Below, piece by piece: positions 31,425 to 47,152 of a stretch of DNA of 64,000 nucleotides. The notes beneath the pieces were generated by a model. The model did no database searches and was not told the origin of the DNA. It saw only the letters and a list, made by a program, of their open reading frames with translations. Where the stretch lies: assembly GCA_036245525.1 (NCBI GenBank), contig BTPG01000002.1:166423950-166487949 (forward strand), in the 5' to 3' direction. Position 1 is the first letter of the stretch; every line of letters starts with the position of its first letter. Source of the stretch: Semisulcospira habei. Lineage: Eukaryota; Mollusca; Gastropoda; Semisulcospiridae. The translations under genes and the position numbers were made by a program.

Positions 31425-31850
31425 ATGTGCGTATACATGTGCGTATGTATGTATGTAAACAAGAGAATCTCCGATATTTCTGTACACACAAGCTTGAAAC
31501 TTGGCAAAATACTTTCTTAAGTGGGTGGCTAAGCTCCGAGCATATTGTAACTAAATGTCCCATTGAAGACATAAACAACCGTTTATAGGAAGTCGGTTGA
31601 CCCAGATTAGAGTTCATACTTTTTGTCATATTTACTTGAACTTTTGCATATAGCTAGTCTGGAGAAAGACATTAGATGAGTTTGTTAGCCAGTTATGTAT
31701 CCTTTCAACTTTTTTAGTAAAAAATTATTATTTTTAGAAAATAATTAAAACAGTAAATAATCTTCATTTTTAGAGAAGGTCAGACAGCGCCGGTGACGTC
31801 AAAGAAGCAAATCCGTCACCATGCAGGCACTGATACTCTATGACGTAATT
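31425..31850 (+). repeat. Dispersed repeat K copy
   Basis: It matches 21180-21480 in order (TATGTAAACAAGA, CTCCGATATTTCTG, TTTACTTGAACTTTTGCATA, GTATCCTTTCAA) and then carries GTGACGTCAAAGAAGC and TATGACGTAATTCTCTTTC. Confidence 0.75.
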
Positions 31851-31852
31851 CT

Positions 31853-31905
31853 CTTTCTCTCTATCTCTCTCTCTCTCTCTCCCGCTCTCTCTCTCCCTCT
31901 CTCTT
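31853..31905 (+). repeat. (TC)n-rich tract 5' of LINE A2
   Basis: An imperfect TC run just upstream of the LINE 5' UTR. Confidence 0.85.
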
Positions 31906-32328
31906 GTATAGGTTGTGTGGACTTAATTTGAAATAATAACAGAAACGTTCGAATTTCTGTGCATGTGTTTTAACAAGTGCTGCGGCACTTAGACATTTTT
32001 ATTTAGTTTTTACCGTGTTACGTAAATAGTGATTACTTTCTGGTAATCGGAACTGCGAAATATTACAGACTGTTTTGACATTGGCTGTGTGTTTGCCTTT
32101 GAGGCAGCACACTGAGAACTGTTTGACTACGGAAGTCACAGTGACCTTTTGGCCTTTAGCCAGTGAATTGTCTTTGTGGACTCCAAGTTCTCTTGGCTCG
32201 AGAGACTTAACCGTACTGTGTGTGTATGTGTTTTTATTTTGAGATCATCGTGCATTTTTGTGTATGTGATCCCATTTTGAGATCATAGAGGCTTTTTACA
32301 GTGACTTCACGCGAAATGACGAGAAGCG

Positions 32329-32859
32329 ATGCCGAAATCTTCAATTAGCGTACAATCACTTGGACTGAAAATCGGACACCTTAATATTTTTCACCTGTTT
32401 CACAAGGTCCCCGATATTCGTTTATTTTTAAATGAGCCATCGCACTTCCATCTCTTTGGTCTCACGGAATCACGTCTGGGCCCAAACATCAGTGATGCTA
32501 GCTTAATTATTCCTAACTTTTCTCTAATCCGACGTGACCCAGGCTACCCTGGACACACTGGAATAGCTGTCTATGTACATAGCTCTATCCGAAATATGGT
32601 GCGCAGACGTGAAGACCTTGAGTCCAGAGAGCTAGAGTGTGTGTGGCTGGAGGTGAAAATACCACATTCCTCTCCCATCCTTATCGCCTTTATGTACAGA
32701 AATCCAGCTGCTACTGCTGACTGGTATGACGACTTTGTACAAGTGATGGATAAAGTGAACGACACCGGTAAAAATGTTCTCATTCTGGGAGACTTTAACA
32801 TCGATATGCTGAAACCCAAGCCTACATGGCAATCCGAGCGATCACTCTTTTCGGGCTAA
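32329..32859 (+). pseudogene. LINE A2 endonuclease domain
   Basis: The APE-type endonuclease begins LKIGHLNIFHLF and continues LFGLTESRLG (catalytic E), HTGIAVYVHSSI, FMYRNPAA and ILGDFNIDMLKPK. The frame ends by a shift just after KPTWQ. The following frame (from about 32826) resumes with FGLKQMIKSPTR and TIIDHIYTN, so endonuclease and reverse transcriptase were originally one ORF. The first residues MPKSSISVQ give a credible LINE ORF start here. Confidence 0.85.
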
Positions 32860-34495
32860 AGCAGATGATTAAATCTCCAACGCGAGTATCACGCTCTGCT
32901 GCCACCATCATCGACCACATTTACACTAATAACCCAACAGCAGTAGCGGAAACTAATGTTTCTTCATTAGCCGTCAGTGACCACTTTCCCACCGCCTGTA
33001 CATGGTCGTGTAATCTGCCCGCAAAACAAAGTCGGGACCAGCACTCGTACATAACGTACAGATCGTTTAAAAAGCTCAATACGAATGCTTTCTTACATGA
33101 TCTAAGCTACGCAGGATTTGATCAAGTGTATAACTGCACTGACCCTGATAATGCGCTCACTATATGGCTTGATCTGTTCCTCGGGGTGCTGAATAAACAC
33201 GCGCCGCTAAGAAGGAAGCGAGTCCGACGCCGCGAACCTCCCTCCTGGATAACGGAGGAAATCAAACAAACTATGGAGGCACGAAACACCGCTAAACGAG
33301 AAAAGAACTTCGCTGAGTTTAAACGTTTGCGTAACAAAGTTAAGTACTTAGTTCGAGAAGCTCAAAAGTCATTTGTTGAAAAGACAATTGAGAACGAAAA
33401 ATCTCCTGCTTCTGTTTGGACTGCTTTGAATACTCTAACAAGCAACACGCGCAGGCAGACTCATATCATTCCACACGAATTCTCTGCGGAAAGCATAAAC
33501 AATTGCTTTCTCTCAGCTCCAGAACAGCTACTTACTTCCAACAGCCCTGATCCGTCAGCGTATGTAATATCGGATCAACTGTCCATGTTTTGCCAGGAAC
33601 GATTATCGTCCGATGATACGTTTGGTATCCCCTTTATCGCTGTTCACGAAGTCGGGCGTTATATTACGTGCCTTAAGAACAAGACATCTGCTGGTGTGGA
33701 CGGTATAAATGGTTATATACTCCACATATCACTACCTTATATTGTTGAACCCCTCACTTACATTTTTAACTTATGTATACAGTATAATACTTTTCCTGTG
33801 GCGTTTAAAAAAGCAAAAGTTGTTCCTATACCCAAGACCAAAGATACTACTGATGTAAATGACCTTCGTCCCATTTCTCTTCTGTCTGTTTTATCAAAGC
33901 CACTTGAGAAGCATATTCAAAAGCATCTCCTCCAGTACCTCGAAGAACGGTCCTTGTTAAATAAGTTCCAGTCCGGTTTTAGACCCAAACACTCATGCCA
34001 CTCAGCATTAGTACGTATGGTTGATTCATGGATAGATAACATCAACAATAACAAAATGACTGGCATAGTATTCTTGGACCTGAAAAAAGCGTTCGATCTG
34101 ATAAATCATGAAATCTTGCTGAGGAAACTTAATGTTTATTTCAACAACAACAGCCCGTCAGCCCTTTCATTCTTTAACTCTTATCTTTCTGCGAGAACAC
34201 AAGCTGTCTATGTAAATGGTAACTATTCCACAGAGGGTAAGGTAGAACTTGATGTTCCTCAGGGTTCGGTTCTGGGCCCATTGTTATTTTGTATCTTTAG
34301 TAATGATTTACCACTACACATCACATGTGCTAGTGCCGAGTGTGACATGTTTGCTGACGATTCGACGCTACATGCATCCGGTAAAACTGTAGCTGACATA
34401 ACCAACAGCCTCCAGCAGAGCCTACAAGAAGTCTCTAAATGGTGCAGTAGAAATAGAATGATAGTCAATCCAACTAAAACAAAAAGCATGTTAGT
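32826..34495 (+). pseudogene. LINE A2 endonuclease end and reverse transcriptase
   Basis: It carries SDHFPTACTW (endonuclease end), RREPPSWITEEIKQ (linker), LRPISLLSVLSKPLEKHI, SGFRPKHSCHSAL, GIVFLDLKKAFDLINH, LDVPQGSVLGPLLFCIFSND and CDMFADDSTLHAS. The frame is then cut at LVT by a SINE-like insertion, and the apparent C-terminus to 34634 is SINE sequence. It is about as divergent from A1 as from A3. Confidence 0.87.
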
Positions 34496-34753
34496 CACAC
34501 ACTTTGGTATCAGTTTCAGCCAACTTAATCAAATTTCAAATACAAACGATTTTGAATTTCCAAAAACTACAGTAGCTCGCTTGAGCTTGCCCTTAGCACC
34601 ACGTGAATGTTCTGTGTTTATGTACAGTGTGTGAGTGAATGCGCGTGATTCACGTGAGCGTGCTTGTTGGGTTCAGTTCGCGGCGGCGCTTTGAGCCGAT
34701 TTTCAATTGGGATAAAGCGCCTATTTAATGCGCTTATTATTATTATTATTATT
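34496..34753 (+). mobile_element. SINE-like insertion in LINE A2
   Basis: It splits the codons for LVT and RQKHQ, which are contiguous in A1 and A3. It ends GGGATAAAGCGCCTATTTAATGCGC-type text (here AAAGCGCCTATTTAATGCGC) followed by (TTA)n. The block GTGAGCG..TTGGGTTCAGTTCGCGGC is found reversed at 43440-43560, which has its own (AAT)n tail at the matching end. Confidence 0.83.
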
Positions 34754-35414
34754 ACGTCAGAAACATCAGCTGCAACCCGCGCCTCTAAACCTCTCATTTG
34801 AAGCTGTCCCCATAGAGCAAGTACAGCAGCACCGTTTACTAGGGGTAGTTGTAGATAACCAACTTAGTTGGCAGCCTCATCTCATACACATCGGAAAGAC
34901 AATTTCAAAGAAATTATTTTTACTGTCTAAACTGAAAGCGGTCATTAATCTGAACACGCGTAAACTATTTTTCAATGGATACATCAAGCCCCACATTGAT
35001 TATGCCTCAACAGTTTGGGATGGCTGTAGCGAGGTTCAGTTCAAGAAAATAAATTCGCTATACAGAAGAGCAGCCAAACTCATTATTCCTAGCTCATCTC
35101 TACCCACTGAGGCGAGGCTCGAGGCAGCTGGACTCCTTCCTCTTGACAAACACTTAGTATTTAACAAGTGCGTACTAGTACACAAAGCTCTTAAGGGTAA
35201 GGCCCCCGGCTACTTATCGGAACTTTTTACTCTTACTGAGAAGAGATACAGCACCTCTCGGAGCAACCTGAGCATAAAACGGCCCCGCATTGATTTGTAT
35301 AAATCCAGTTTGTCCAGTTTCCTGTGGAATTCTATTCCTCTGCATCTACAACAAGTTAATTCCCTAGCTGCTTTTAAAGCAAAACTGTACAAGCACTTAT
35401 CCAAGGCAACGTAA
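34754..35414 (+). pseudogene. LINE A2 C-terminal region
   Basis: It continues with RQKHQLQPAPLNL, HRLLGVVVDNQLSWQPHL, HIDYASTVWDGCSEVQFK and PRIDLYKSSL, and ends at 35414. Clearly the continuation of the reverse transcriptase frame after the SINE-like insertion. Confidence 0.87.
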
Positions 35415-35887
35415 ATTTAATTATCTCGTGTTGTCTAAACATAATATATTTTTATTTCTTTTTATGCAACTATTATTTTTATTATACCATTTGCGTTCAC
35501 GTGCCGTTTGTGGGGGTGCTTCCCGTATAGACCTGGTCAGGGGATGCAGTGCCGGTGCACAGTTTATTCAAACGATGTGCTTAGTATGTCATTCGAGTGA
35601 AAGTATATTTGTGGCGTGCCCCCCGGGTCATGGGAGTGTCTGGGGAGGGCTCCCGCAAACGGATATTATGACACGTGCAAACATCTTCGTATGGGTACCT
35701 GTGTGTTTTGTTAAATCATTGTTGCAGTTTGTAGTGTTGTCGTAATTCGCATTACTTTCGATTGTTGTTTGTGAGTGTAATGTAGCTTTGCCTGTTATTA
35801 TATGTCAGTAGATGTAGCAAGGACAGATTGGAAGAAAGACCTGTGCGCCTAATATCTCAATCAGTCCTTGATAAATAAAGTTTCAGT

Positions 35888-38155
<2,268 letters not shown>

Positions 38156-38169
38156 AGTTTATGGGTCGA

Positions 38170-40572
38170 GGTGAAAACATCTAAATCCCCCCAGTCCTGA
38201 TTGGCTTTATTTATAGAAATCCAGCAGCTAACTGGGACTGGTATAATGACTTCGTAGAAATGATGGATAAAGTTAATCAGAGTAAAGATAACATTGTTCT
38301 TCTGGGCGACTTTAACATTGACCTACTTAAGCCCAAAGGGTACCATGCTGCATATGCATCCACAACAGCCTTATTCGGTTTAAAACAATTAGTTAAAAAC
38401 CCCACTAGAACCACATCAACATCTTCAACCTTAATTGATCACATTTACGTGACAATTGACGATAAAATATCAAATGTGCAGGTTCCCTCCTTAGCTGTCA
38501 GCGATCATAATCCAGTATGCTGTAACGTCTCCATGAAACTAGACAAGAATAAAACTAAAAGACATAAAACTATAAAATATCGCTCCTTTAAACACTTTAA
38601 TAAAGACGAATTTCTGTGGGACCCGCACAATGCTCCATTTACTGAGGTTTATGATCACCAATCACCTGACAGTGCCTTGTCTTCTCACTGTCCTTAATAA
38701 ACATGCGCCCATACGTTAAAAACGAGTTAAACATTCCACCATACCACCCTGGTTAACAGCGGATATCAAGCAGGCCATGTCATTTAGAGACAAACTTAAA
38801 AAAAGAGCAAAAGTACGAAGAATACAAAAAACAACGCAATCGTGTCAAATATTTAGTTAGAGCGTCTAAGAAGTCTTTTTTCCAACAAACGATTCGAGAC
38901 AAAAAGAACACGGCATCTGTTTGGAAAGCTCTGAACGTCATAACGAAGGGTAAATCAGCACCCGAAATCCCATCCCATATGTCAGCTGATATATTAAATA
39001 ACCATTTCTTAACAACAGCCGAAATACTGGCATTGTCAGCTGCAAATAACAGTAAACCATATGAAGTGCCGAGTTTTCTCAGAGAACACTTACAAAAAAC
39101 AACTATATCAACTAACTCCCTAATATTACAGCTGCGGAAGTCGGCAGATATATCTCTAGCATGCCGAACAAAAAGTCTGCTGGCATTGATGGTATTGATA
39201 ATGAAACCCGAAAAATCTCATTACCGTATACAGTAGAATCACTAACATATATTTTCAACCTCTGCATAAAGCAAAGTACATTTCCAACCATTCTTAAAGA
39301 AGCAAAGGTTATCCCAATTCCTAAATGTAAAGATCTTGAAGATATCAATAATTATCGTCCAATCTCCCTTCTGTCAGCTTTGTCAAAACCCCTTGAAAAA
39401 CACATTCAAAAACATCTCCTTGACTTCCTGGAAAAAGGTAAATTACTTAATATTCACCAGTCTGGTTTTAGACCGAAACATTCTTGTCAGTCAGCACTGA
39501 CAAATATTGTAGACAGCTGGCTGGAATCAATCAATAAAAGCCTGATGTCAGCTAACATTTTATCACTTGAACGCAGCTGCCATAGCATTCTTTAGATTAT
39601 ATCTCGAAGACAGAAAACAAATGGTGTACGCCCATGGAAGATACTCTAAGCAAGGAAATGTAAAATACGGCGTCCCCCAGGGATCTATTTTGGGACCTCT
39701 CTTATTCATACTATTTATCAATGATCTACCGTTGCATATCACTAATTCTGACGTTAATTGTAACCTATTTACTGACGATACGAGTCTTCATGTTTCTGGT
39801 AAAAAAACACGACGGACATTAGCCATACTTTACAATGCAGTCTCAATGAGGTATCTGACTGGTGTAGACAAAACCATATGATTCTTCACCCAGCTAAAAC
39901 AAAGAGTTTCTTAATCGCCACGCGACAAAAACATCAACGCCGACTACAGCCATTACAATTACAATTAAACGCTGAACCTACTGAACAAGTCATTGAGCGT
40001 AAATTCTTAGGAATACATGTTGATGAACAACTGTGCTGGGAGACCCATATAAATGCTGTTTGTAAGACCATTGCTAAAAACACTTTCTTATTGTCCCAGC
40101 TTAGACATGTAACGGATACAAATATCCGTAAATTGTTTTTTCATGCTCATATGAAGTCCCACGTTGATTATGTCTCCACAGTGTGGGACGGCTGCAGTGA
40201 TGTCCACATGAAGAGGTTAAACTCCATATACAAAAGAGCTGTAAAAATGATAGACGCCCCATCCCTACCACAGACAAATTTAGACATTTAAACATTCTCG
40301 GTCTGCGTCAGCAACTTTCTTTAAATAAATGCGTCTTTATGTATAAGATACTGAATAATATGACAACCCAGTGTCTAATCACTAAATTTATATCTCACCA
40401 AGAACGTGAACAGACCTCAAGAAACAATACCTTACCCTTACCACTGCCAAGAATCGATCTTTTTAAAACAAGTATGTCATTCTCTGGTCTGTTTGCTTGG
40501 ATTTCAAACCCTGCACATTTAAAAACTATTACCTCACCAGGAAGTTTTAAAATAAATCTTTCTGATTTCTAG
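38170..40572 (+). pseudogene. LINE A3 endonuclease/reverse transcriptase remnants
   Basis: Pieces in several frames: VLLGDFNIDLLKPK and TLIDHIYVT (endonuclease), [51 protein letters not shown] and [11 protein letters not shown]. About 25 codons that should hold motif A (the FLDF.KAFD block) are deleted near 39555, and the catalytic FADD is FTDD. Further stops at 38698 and 40289. Inactive. Confidence 0.87.
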
Positions 40573-40642
40573 ATGAGTCAAACTTAGTACTTCTCAGGTA
40601 CTGTAATATCTCCTTATCTCATGTATTTCATAAGATGGTTTT

Positions 40643-40644
<2 letters not shown>

Positions 40645-40735
<91 letters not shown>
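40645..40735 (+). repeat. (GT)n in the LINE A3 3' UTR
   Basis: A GT run at the equivalent position to 19372-19444 in A1. Confidence 0.93.
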
Positions 40736-40736
<1 letters not shown>

Positions 40737-40991
40737 CGTGTTAGTTTGTGTGTGGGGGTGTTTGTGTGAGGTGCGCGTGCGTACGTGTGTGCATGTGTGT
40801 GTGATGAGTGTTTTTTTTTTCTTTCTGTAAATAATGATGCTATTGGATTTTGTATGTAAATATATTTTTTATAGTTTTCCCTTTTTTTTTTTGCTGTAAA
40901 TGTTAGCAACGGCAAGTTTGTAAAATGACGATTTGTTTCAGTTCTGACAAAACTTTTTACCGTTGAAAAATAAAGTTTCATCATCATCATC

Positions 40992-41990
<999 letters not shown>

Positions 41991-42129
41991 ATGAGGCATT
42001 TGCACGTCTGCAAGGCTTTTTCAGAATGAGATATTTCAACATTAGAATCAAGTCAAAGAAAAAAGGTAGAGACCCTTGACAGCAAAGACAGCTCTCATGT
42101 ATGAGGGACTTTGTGGGTCATGGTTCATC

Positions 42130-42590
42130 TCATCTCGTTTGTTGTTGTTGTTGGAGTAATTCTGTTAATACTAACCTTGTAATCTTTTAAATTTATTAAG
42201 TGTTAACGTTTAATTTTTCACCTACTCAGCATCAGATTCTTGCTGGGCAAAGTGAGTAGACTTGTTCCGTTTAGTCTGATTTAGTTTCCCTTTTTTTTTT
42301 CATTCGTTTGGTTTTGGAGGCGCTAAAACAATCGAGCACAGCAAGAATTTAAACAAAAATGATTATGATCATATTTCATAAAAGCTAGAAACTTAAAATG
42401 TTGTAAATTCTGGATGCTGCCGTTGTTCTTTTTTGTTTCTGGTGTTTGAATTTTCTTTTAAAAAAATTTCAAGTTTCAATTTAACAAAGGGTGTTGCTAA
42501 CCTCCAGAGGAAAACAGTTGGTATAATTGAAGATAAGTCAAAAGTAAAACCAGCCATTCGCTCCTACAACTGGCAGTCATTCGTTTTTAA
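42130..42590 (+). repeat. Isolated intron unit of the micro-exon array
   Basis: It contains the pre-exon text (CTTGTAATCTTTTAAATTTA), the micro-exon m4 and the post-exon text (TTTAGTCTGATTTAGTTTCC, TTTAAACAAAAATGATTATG, ACCTCCAGAGGAAAACAGTT). It lies between LINE-rich sequence and the main downstream array, so it links the two halves. Confidence 0.7.
42222..42251 (+). pseudogene. Micro-exon m4 with a broken splice acceptor
   Basis: The 30-nt block is open in the shared phase (TTQHQILAGQ) and has the donor GTGAGTAG. The base before it is C instead of G (TTTTTCAC), so the acceptor is lost. It would be skipped without disturbing the frame. Confidence 0.6.
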
Positions 42591-42597
42591 GACTTAA

Positions 42598-42680
42598 CAC
42601 TCTGGTTGTCGGCAGTGCTTTTGGTCGAGGAGATTCCTGCAGGTATCTCCTCCACCAAAAGCGCTACCCACAGCCAAAGG
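42598..42680. mobile_element. 83-bp palindromic MITE between TTAA sites
   Basis: It is flanked by TTAA at 42594-42597 and 42681-42684. The arms are CACTCTGGTTGTCGGCAGTG..TTTTGG and, reversed, CCTTTGGCTGTGGGTAGCGC..TTTTGG. The centre is GGAGATTCCTGCAGGTATCTCC. It is unrelated in sequence to families A and B, but uses the same target. Confidence 0.78.
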
Positions 42681-43318
42681 TTAAGTAAGGGCAGTTGCGG
42701 ATCCAGGGGGGGAGGGGGCAGGGGGCCCGCCCCACCCCCCCCCCACCCCTCTTCAGCCCTGACAATTTGTTTTTGATGGTTATTTGTGGAAGTTGTGTTT
42801 TACTATCGATGGTTCTTTTTTTCTTGTACTGTGTATTTCACAATTATCTCATGGGATCGGTGGGTAAGCCAGCGGTTTAAAAGTGTCCAATCATTGCTGA
42901 ACTGGGGTCCAACTCAGTCCCTCGGCCAGGCATAGAGTTTCATATGCCCTTCTTGTCAAAGGGGCTCATGAAAAGCATTACATCTTTTTGTGAGCTACGA
43001 TGGTATTGCATCCTCATACGTGGCAGTCATCTAGGTTTAAGTCTAGGACTGTGGACACACCAACTGTGTAGTTTTCTTTCATATTTTTTTTTTCTCTTTG
43101 GAAATAAACAAATAAAACAGTCTATTAAATAGATTTGTAACTTGTTACCCTGCGGTTTTCAGAAATCAAGACAATGAGCCGTTTGTCATTTTTCGTTTTG
43201 ATCAAGTACACCAGGAAAACGGAAATAGCGTGTTTTCCCTTTGTCGATTTTAAAAAAGTGTAAAGAGAAAATAGAAATAGCTCGTTGGTCTGTTTATCTT
43301 CTTTAAAGAAGTTAAAAG

Positions 43319-43322
<4 letters not shown>
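42681..43322. other. Stretch with no recognised gene
   Basis: A GCGGATCCAGGGGGGG motif and C run at 42696-42740 resemble the element ends at 16203. The rest, to 43322, shows no coding frame or repeat match. Confidence 0.5.
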
Positions 43323-43391
<69 letters not shown>

Positions 43392-43600
43392 TTATATTTA
43401 ATAATAGTAATAATAATAATAATAACAAACAATAATAATAATACATGTTATTCTATAGGTGCTCTACCCAGTTATGTAAATCAGCTTAAAGCGCCGCGAA
43501 CTGAACCCAACACATACGCTCACGTGTAACACACGCATTCACTCTGAACACAAACACAGTACAAGACAAGCACAGTTCTTTCATGTGGTTCGAAGGGTCT
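43323..43600 (-). mobile_element. SINE-like copy with (AAT)n tail, minus strand
   Basis: The reverse complement reads GTGAATGCGTGTG..CACGTGAGCG..TTGGGTTCAGTTCGCGGCGC and ends in (ATT)n at 43323-43443. It matches the insertion in LINE A2 at 34496-34753. Confidence 0.78.
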
Positions 43601-44084
43601 GCATAGCTATTATGGTTTCCACAATTTTGATCGCTTGTATTTGAAACTGATAAAGTGGCCTGAAACCAGTACCAAGACATCTGCATAGTCATCAGCTTCA
43701 CTTATGCTGGCCAGGTGTCCGTCTTGAAGCAGAAGCAGCATCAGAAAACTGTAAAGAACGTGCAACCTGCCACTTCAAATGGACAGGCCACCAGAACAGT
43801 CAGGCAATAATCAAGGATGAATCCTGGATTCAGTTACCTGGACAGAACAATGGCGGCCGTATCTTATCTTCTGAATGTGAAGGCGTGGATGAAAGCGACA
43901 CTTGCACTATGGACAGAAAACAAAAGAAGACATATCCCAAGGAAGTGTAATAAGAGGGAGGGAATAGTAAAGTGGCATTTGCAGTCGTCTCAGGGTTTAA
44001 ATGAATCTTTTTGAAACATGACAAAAGGACCAACTCTCACAATTTTATCGATTCACCCCAGGACAACCGAGAAGAAGAGACCCT
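43601..44084. other. Stretch with no recognised gene
   Basis: Open frames here are short and show no known motif. No inverted repeat or match to other parts of the window was noticed. Confidence 0.45.
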
Positions 44085-44650
44085 AACGGAAATACTGAGC
44101 ATGTTAGAAAAGTCAGTATGGAAAACGGAAAAAAAGCACCAACCGTCCCACGAACCATGGATTCAAAGTGGTGTCGGCAAGAGGCATGAGGATCTATGTC
44201 TCTTGCAGTTGGATTGTGTTCATTTTTTCTCGGTAGTTAAGGGGTTAAGAATGATTCGGTTGAGTTAAAAAAGTAACGTGTGCAGATACTTGTGTTATCC
44301 GACTTCGTACAAAGCCGGAGTAGATAGCATTCTTTTAAGCATACAATGCTGTCACAACACTGTACGCTCAACTGAATGCGATCTACACCGGCTCGTATAG
44401 GGTAGAGAGGGTCGTATTATTGACCATACACAGTTAGCAAAGCTGTGTTCATAAGACCATTATACAACTCCATGTATTTATGCTGATGTTTTGGAATTTG
44501 GACATAACGGCTTCCAGCAGCAAGGTCCAAAACCACAGGCACCATACAATTATTATCTCAGATCGCCTTGACATTCCTTCAGTCACTTCCGCGGACCTCT
44601 CTAAATAGGTGGGCTGATTGACAATGATAGCTAATGATCTCAATCTATTT
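44085..44650 (+). repeat. Dispersed repeat D, copy 2
   Basis: It matches 23440-24185: GGATTCAAAGTGGTGTCGGC, ATGATTCGGTTGAGTTA, the palindromic ACTGTACGCTCAACTGAATG, then TTCCAGCAGCAAGGTCCAAA and CAATGATAGCTAATGATCTC. Confidence 0.72.
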
Positions 44651-44954
44651 ACATTTTTGTAAAAAGTCAAAAGTTTCAAGCTTGTACGTAGACAAATATC
44701 GCAGGTTCTCGTGTTTACATACATACGCACCCCCCCCCCCCACCCCCACACACATACACACGGCGATTTCCTCCGAACGTACGTAAAGCAGCGAGGTTAG
44801 CATAACTAGACAAGACGTAATTTTTATCTGGTTACCTTAGTTGTCAGACTTTTCCATCTGCCCCCCTATGTGGTCATGGGCATTCATCCGCCGCAACCCA
44901 TCCTAGAAAAGTATCTTCTTAAATAAAAGAGACTTAAAAAACGAAATAAGAAAA

Positions 44955-45065
44955 AAAAGTGATGAGATGTATCGATAAATCAAAATAACAATAGATCAAT
45001 AAATTGATGATGCTATTAAACCACATTTTATAAATAACATTACTAAACAGTTACGACACCCATTC
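44955..45065 (-). repeat. Inverted fragment of the micro-exon intron unit
   Basis: The reverse complement (AATAGCATCATCAATTTATT, then GATCTATTGTTATTTTGAT) matches intron 1 near 26218 and the units at 45545 and 46540. It marks the left edge of the downstream array. Confidence 0.75.
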
Positions 45066-45457
45066 AGCCCTGACGCACTGGAGCAGGAGATTGGTCGACC
45101 ATGTGTGTTTTCACCAAAGGTCGGCACAGATAGGAGGGAAATGGATCAGAAGGATAAGCTTAAAAATATGAAAAACTGTGAATGTGCCTAAAAGAAAAAA
45201 ACAAACAAACATGTGAGCTAGCTCCAAACAATACCGTAGACACTGGGATGAAATCCTCATCTTGTTAAATAGGAGATAATTCAAAGTCAGAATCAGTTCA
45301 AAGACAAAAGGTAGAGACCCTTTAAACTGAGGACAGCTCTCATTTAGAATGGACTTTGTGGGAAATGCTTCATTCCATCTTGTTTGATTTCTATGCCCAT
45401 GTGATAAAGATGAATTTCCATCCTGGGACAGTAGAGAATTATATGTATTATTATAAT

Positions 45458-45458
<1 letters not shown>

Positions 45459-45495
<37 letters not shown>

Positions 45496-45496
45496 G
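45459..45496 (+). repeat. (ACT)n tract in the intron unit
   Basis: A triplet repeat, equivalent in position to tracts at 46440-46485, 46878-46920, 47800-47832, 48014-48062 and 49427-49460, and to (CTT)n at 27645 and (ATT)n at 28318. Confidence 0.9.
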
Positions 45497-45730
45497 CACA
45501 GTTCGTATGTGTGTTGTGCGATAAATGTTCAAAGTTGTTGCTTAATGGCATCATCAATTTATTGATCAATTGTTATTTTGATCTATTGATGCGAATAATA
45601 ACCTTTTCCCCAATCACAGTTGTATTTATTTATTTATTTGATTTTGCAGAAATCTTCTATGCTTGTAATTCTCTTACACACTCTTTGTATTTCTGTTCAA
45701 TTTATTAATTGCTAACAATTTTATTTTCAG

Positions 45731-45760
45731 CTACTCAGCAGCAGGCCCCTACTGAGCAAC
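45731..45760 (+). CDS. 30-nt micro-exon m5 (TTQQQAPTEQ)
   Basis: Acceptor TTTTATTTTCAG, donor GTGAGCAG. Phase 1-1 and open. It ends in C, so the next codon becomes Pro instead of Thr. Confidence 0.6.
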
Positions 45761-45786
45761 GTGAGCAGACTAGTTTCGCTTAGTCT

Positions 45787-45845
45787 TGTTTCACCGCCGT
45801 TAGATGGCCTTAGTCGCCTGCTCGGCGTTAAACCCCAATAACTAT
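45787..45845 (+). repeat. Short SINE-type fragment
   Basis: GTTAGATGGCCTTAGTCGCC..GGCGTTAAACCCCAATAACT is present here and absent from the other units at the same place. The GGCGTTAAACCCCA phrase is common in molluscan SINE-like repeats. Confidence 0.5.
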
Positions 45846-46061
45846 TTAGTGTGGTTTCATTCGCTTGGCTATGAAGCACAGCCATAGTTCAAACAAACAT
45901 GATATGATCATATTTCACGAAAGGTGGAAAGGTAAAAGGATGTAAATTTTGGATGCTGCCATTGTTGCTTTTTTAATCTGATTTTTGAATTTTCTTTAAA
46001 AATTAATTTCAGTTGAAGTTTCAATTAATAAAGGATTTTGATAACCTCCAGAAAAAAATAG

Positions 46062-46200
46062 TTGGTAAGGTTTAATTTAACTGAAGATGAGGCAAAAGCA
46101 AGACCAGTCCTTTACTCTTACAATTGGCAGTCACTTTTCTCATTACACTTTAATGTTGAATATCATACTTACCAGGAGGTTGTTCCAAAGGTACCTTTTA
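46062..46200 (+). other. Conserved block in the intron unit with a protein-like frame
   Basis: One frame reads FNLTEDEAKARPVLYSYNWQ and then VEYHTYQEVVPKVPF. The same block at 49028 reads nearly the same, that at 47418 has a stop after NNW, and that at 42518 gives EDKSKVKPAIRSYNWQS. No start, splice sites or family is recognised. It may be a decayed exon of the ancestral unit or a coincidence of shared ancestry. Confidence 0.3.
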
Positions 46201-46721
46201 TCATTCAAATTAATACATTAATTAGCAAACATGCTACAGTTTTGTATTTTTTACTACATACATTTAGCTTTATATTTAATCGCAGTCATTATTTCACGTA
46301 TATGATCGCATGTGTTGTGTGAATGTGCTTTATTATTTGGCTTTTAATAGTATGTGTTGTGTTTTTCGTTTTCCATCTTATTTTAGTTTCTATACCCCTG
46401 AGATAAAGAAGAATTCCCCTACTGGGACAGAAGAGAATTATCAGTACTATTAGAAGTAATACTATTACTACAACTACTGCTACTTGCACAGTTGGTATGT
46501 CTGTTTTGCAATAAATCTACGATGATGTTGTTGCTTAATGGCATCATTGATTTATTGACCGATTGATATTTTAATCAATTAAAGAGCCTAATAACCATTT
46601 CCACAGTCAAAGTTTCATTTATTTATTTGATTTTGCAGAAAATCTCCCATGTTTGTAATTCTCTTATACATACTCTGTAATTATTTTTAATTTATTAATT
46701 GCTCACGTTTTTATTTTTAGC

Positions 46722-46751
46722 TACTGAGCAGCAGCAACCTGATGAGCAAAG
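46722..46751 (+). CDS. 30-nt micro-exon m6 (xTEQQQPDEQ)
   Basis: Acceptor TTTATTTTTAG, donor GTGAGTAG. Phase 1-1 and open. Confidence 0.6.
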
Positions 46752-47152
46752 TGAGTAGACTAGTTCTGCTTAATCAGGTTTAGCTTCCCTTTATTTCATT
46801 TGTTTGGCTTTGGAGCACAGCCATAGTGGAAACAAAAATGATATAATCTTATTTCGAGAATTATCAGTATTATTTTAATTACTACTACTACTGCTACTAC
46901 TACTACTAATACTACTACTTGAACACTTCGTATGAGTGTTGTGTGATAAATGTTGGTGGTTGTTTGATTAATGGCATCATCAATTGATTGGTCGATTGTT
47001 ATATTATCTATTGATGTGCCTTATCACCTTTTCCCTAATCACTGTTTTATTTATTTATTTCATTTTGCTGAAAATCTTCCATGCTTGTAATTCTCTTATT
47101 CATTGTTTGTAATTCTTTTTAGCTTATTAACTGCTCACGTTTTTATTTTCAG

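Larger units (their letters stand above)
31908..35887 (+). mobile_element. Family A LINE, near full-length (A2)
   Basis: It has a putative 5' UTR (31908-32328), the complete endonuclease start, linker, reverse transcriptase and C-terminus. The 3' UTR ends GATAAATAAAGTTTCAGTCAG directly against (TC)n at 35888. It is disabled by a frameshift near 32830 and by a SINE-like insertion at 34496-34753. Confidence 0.88.
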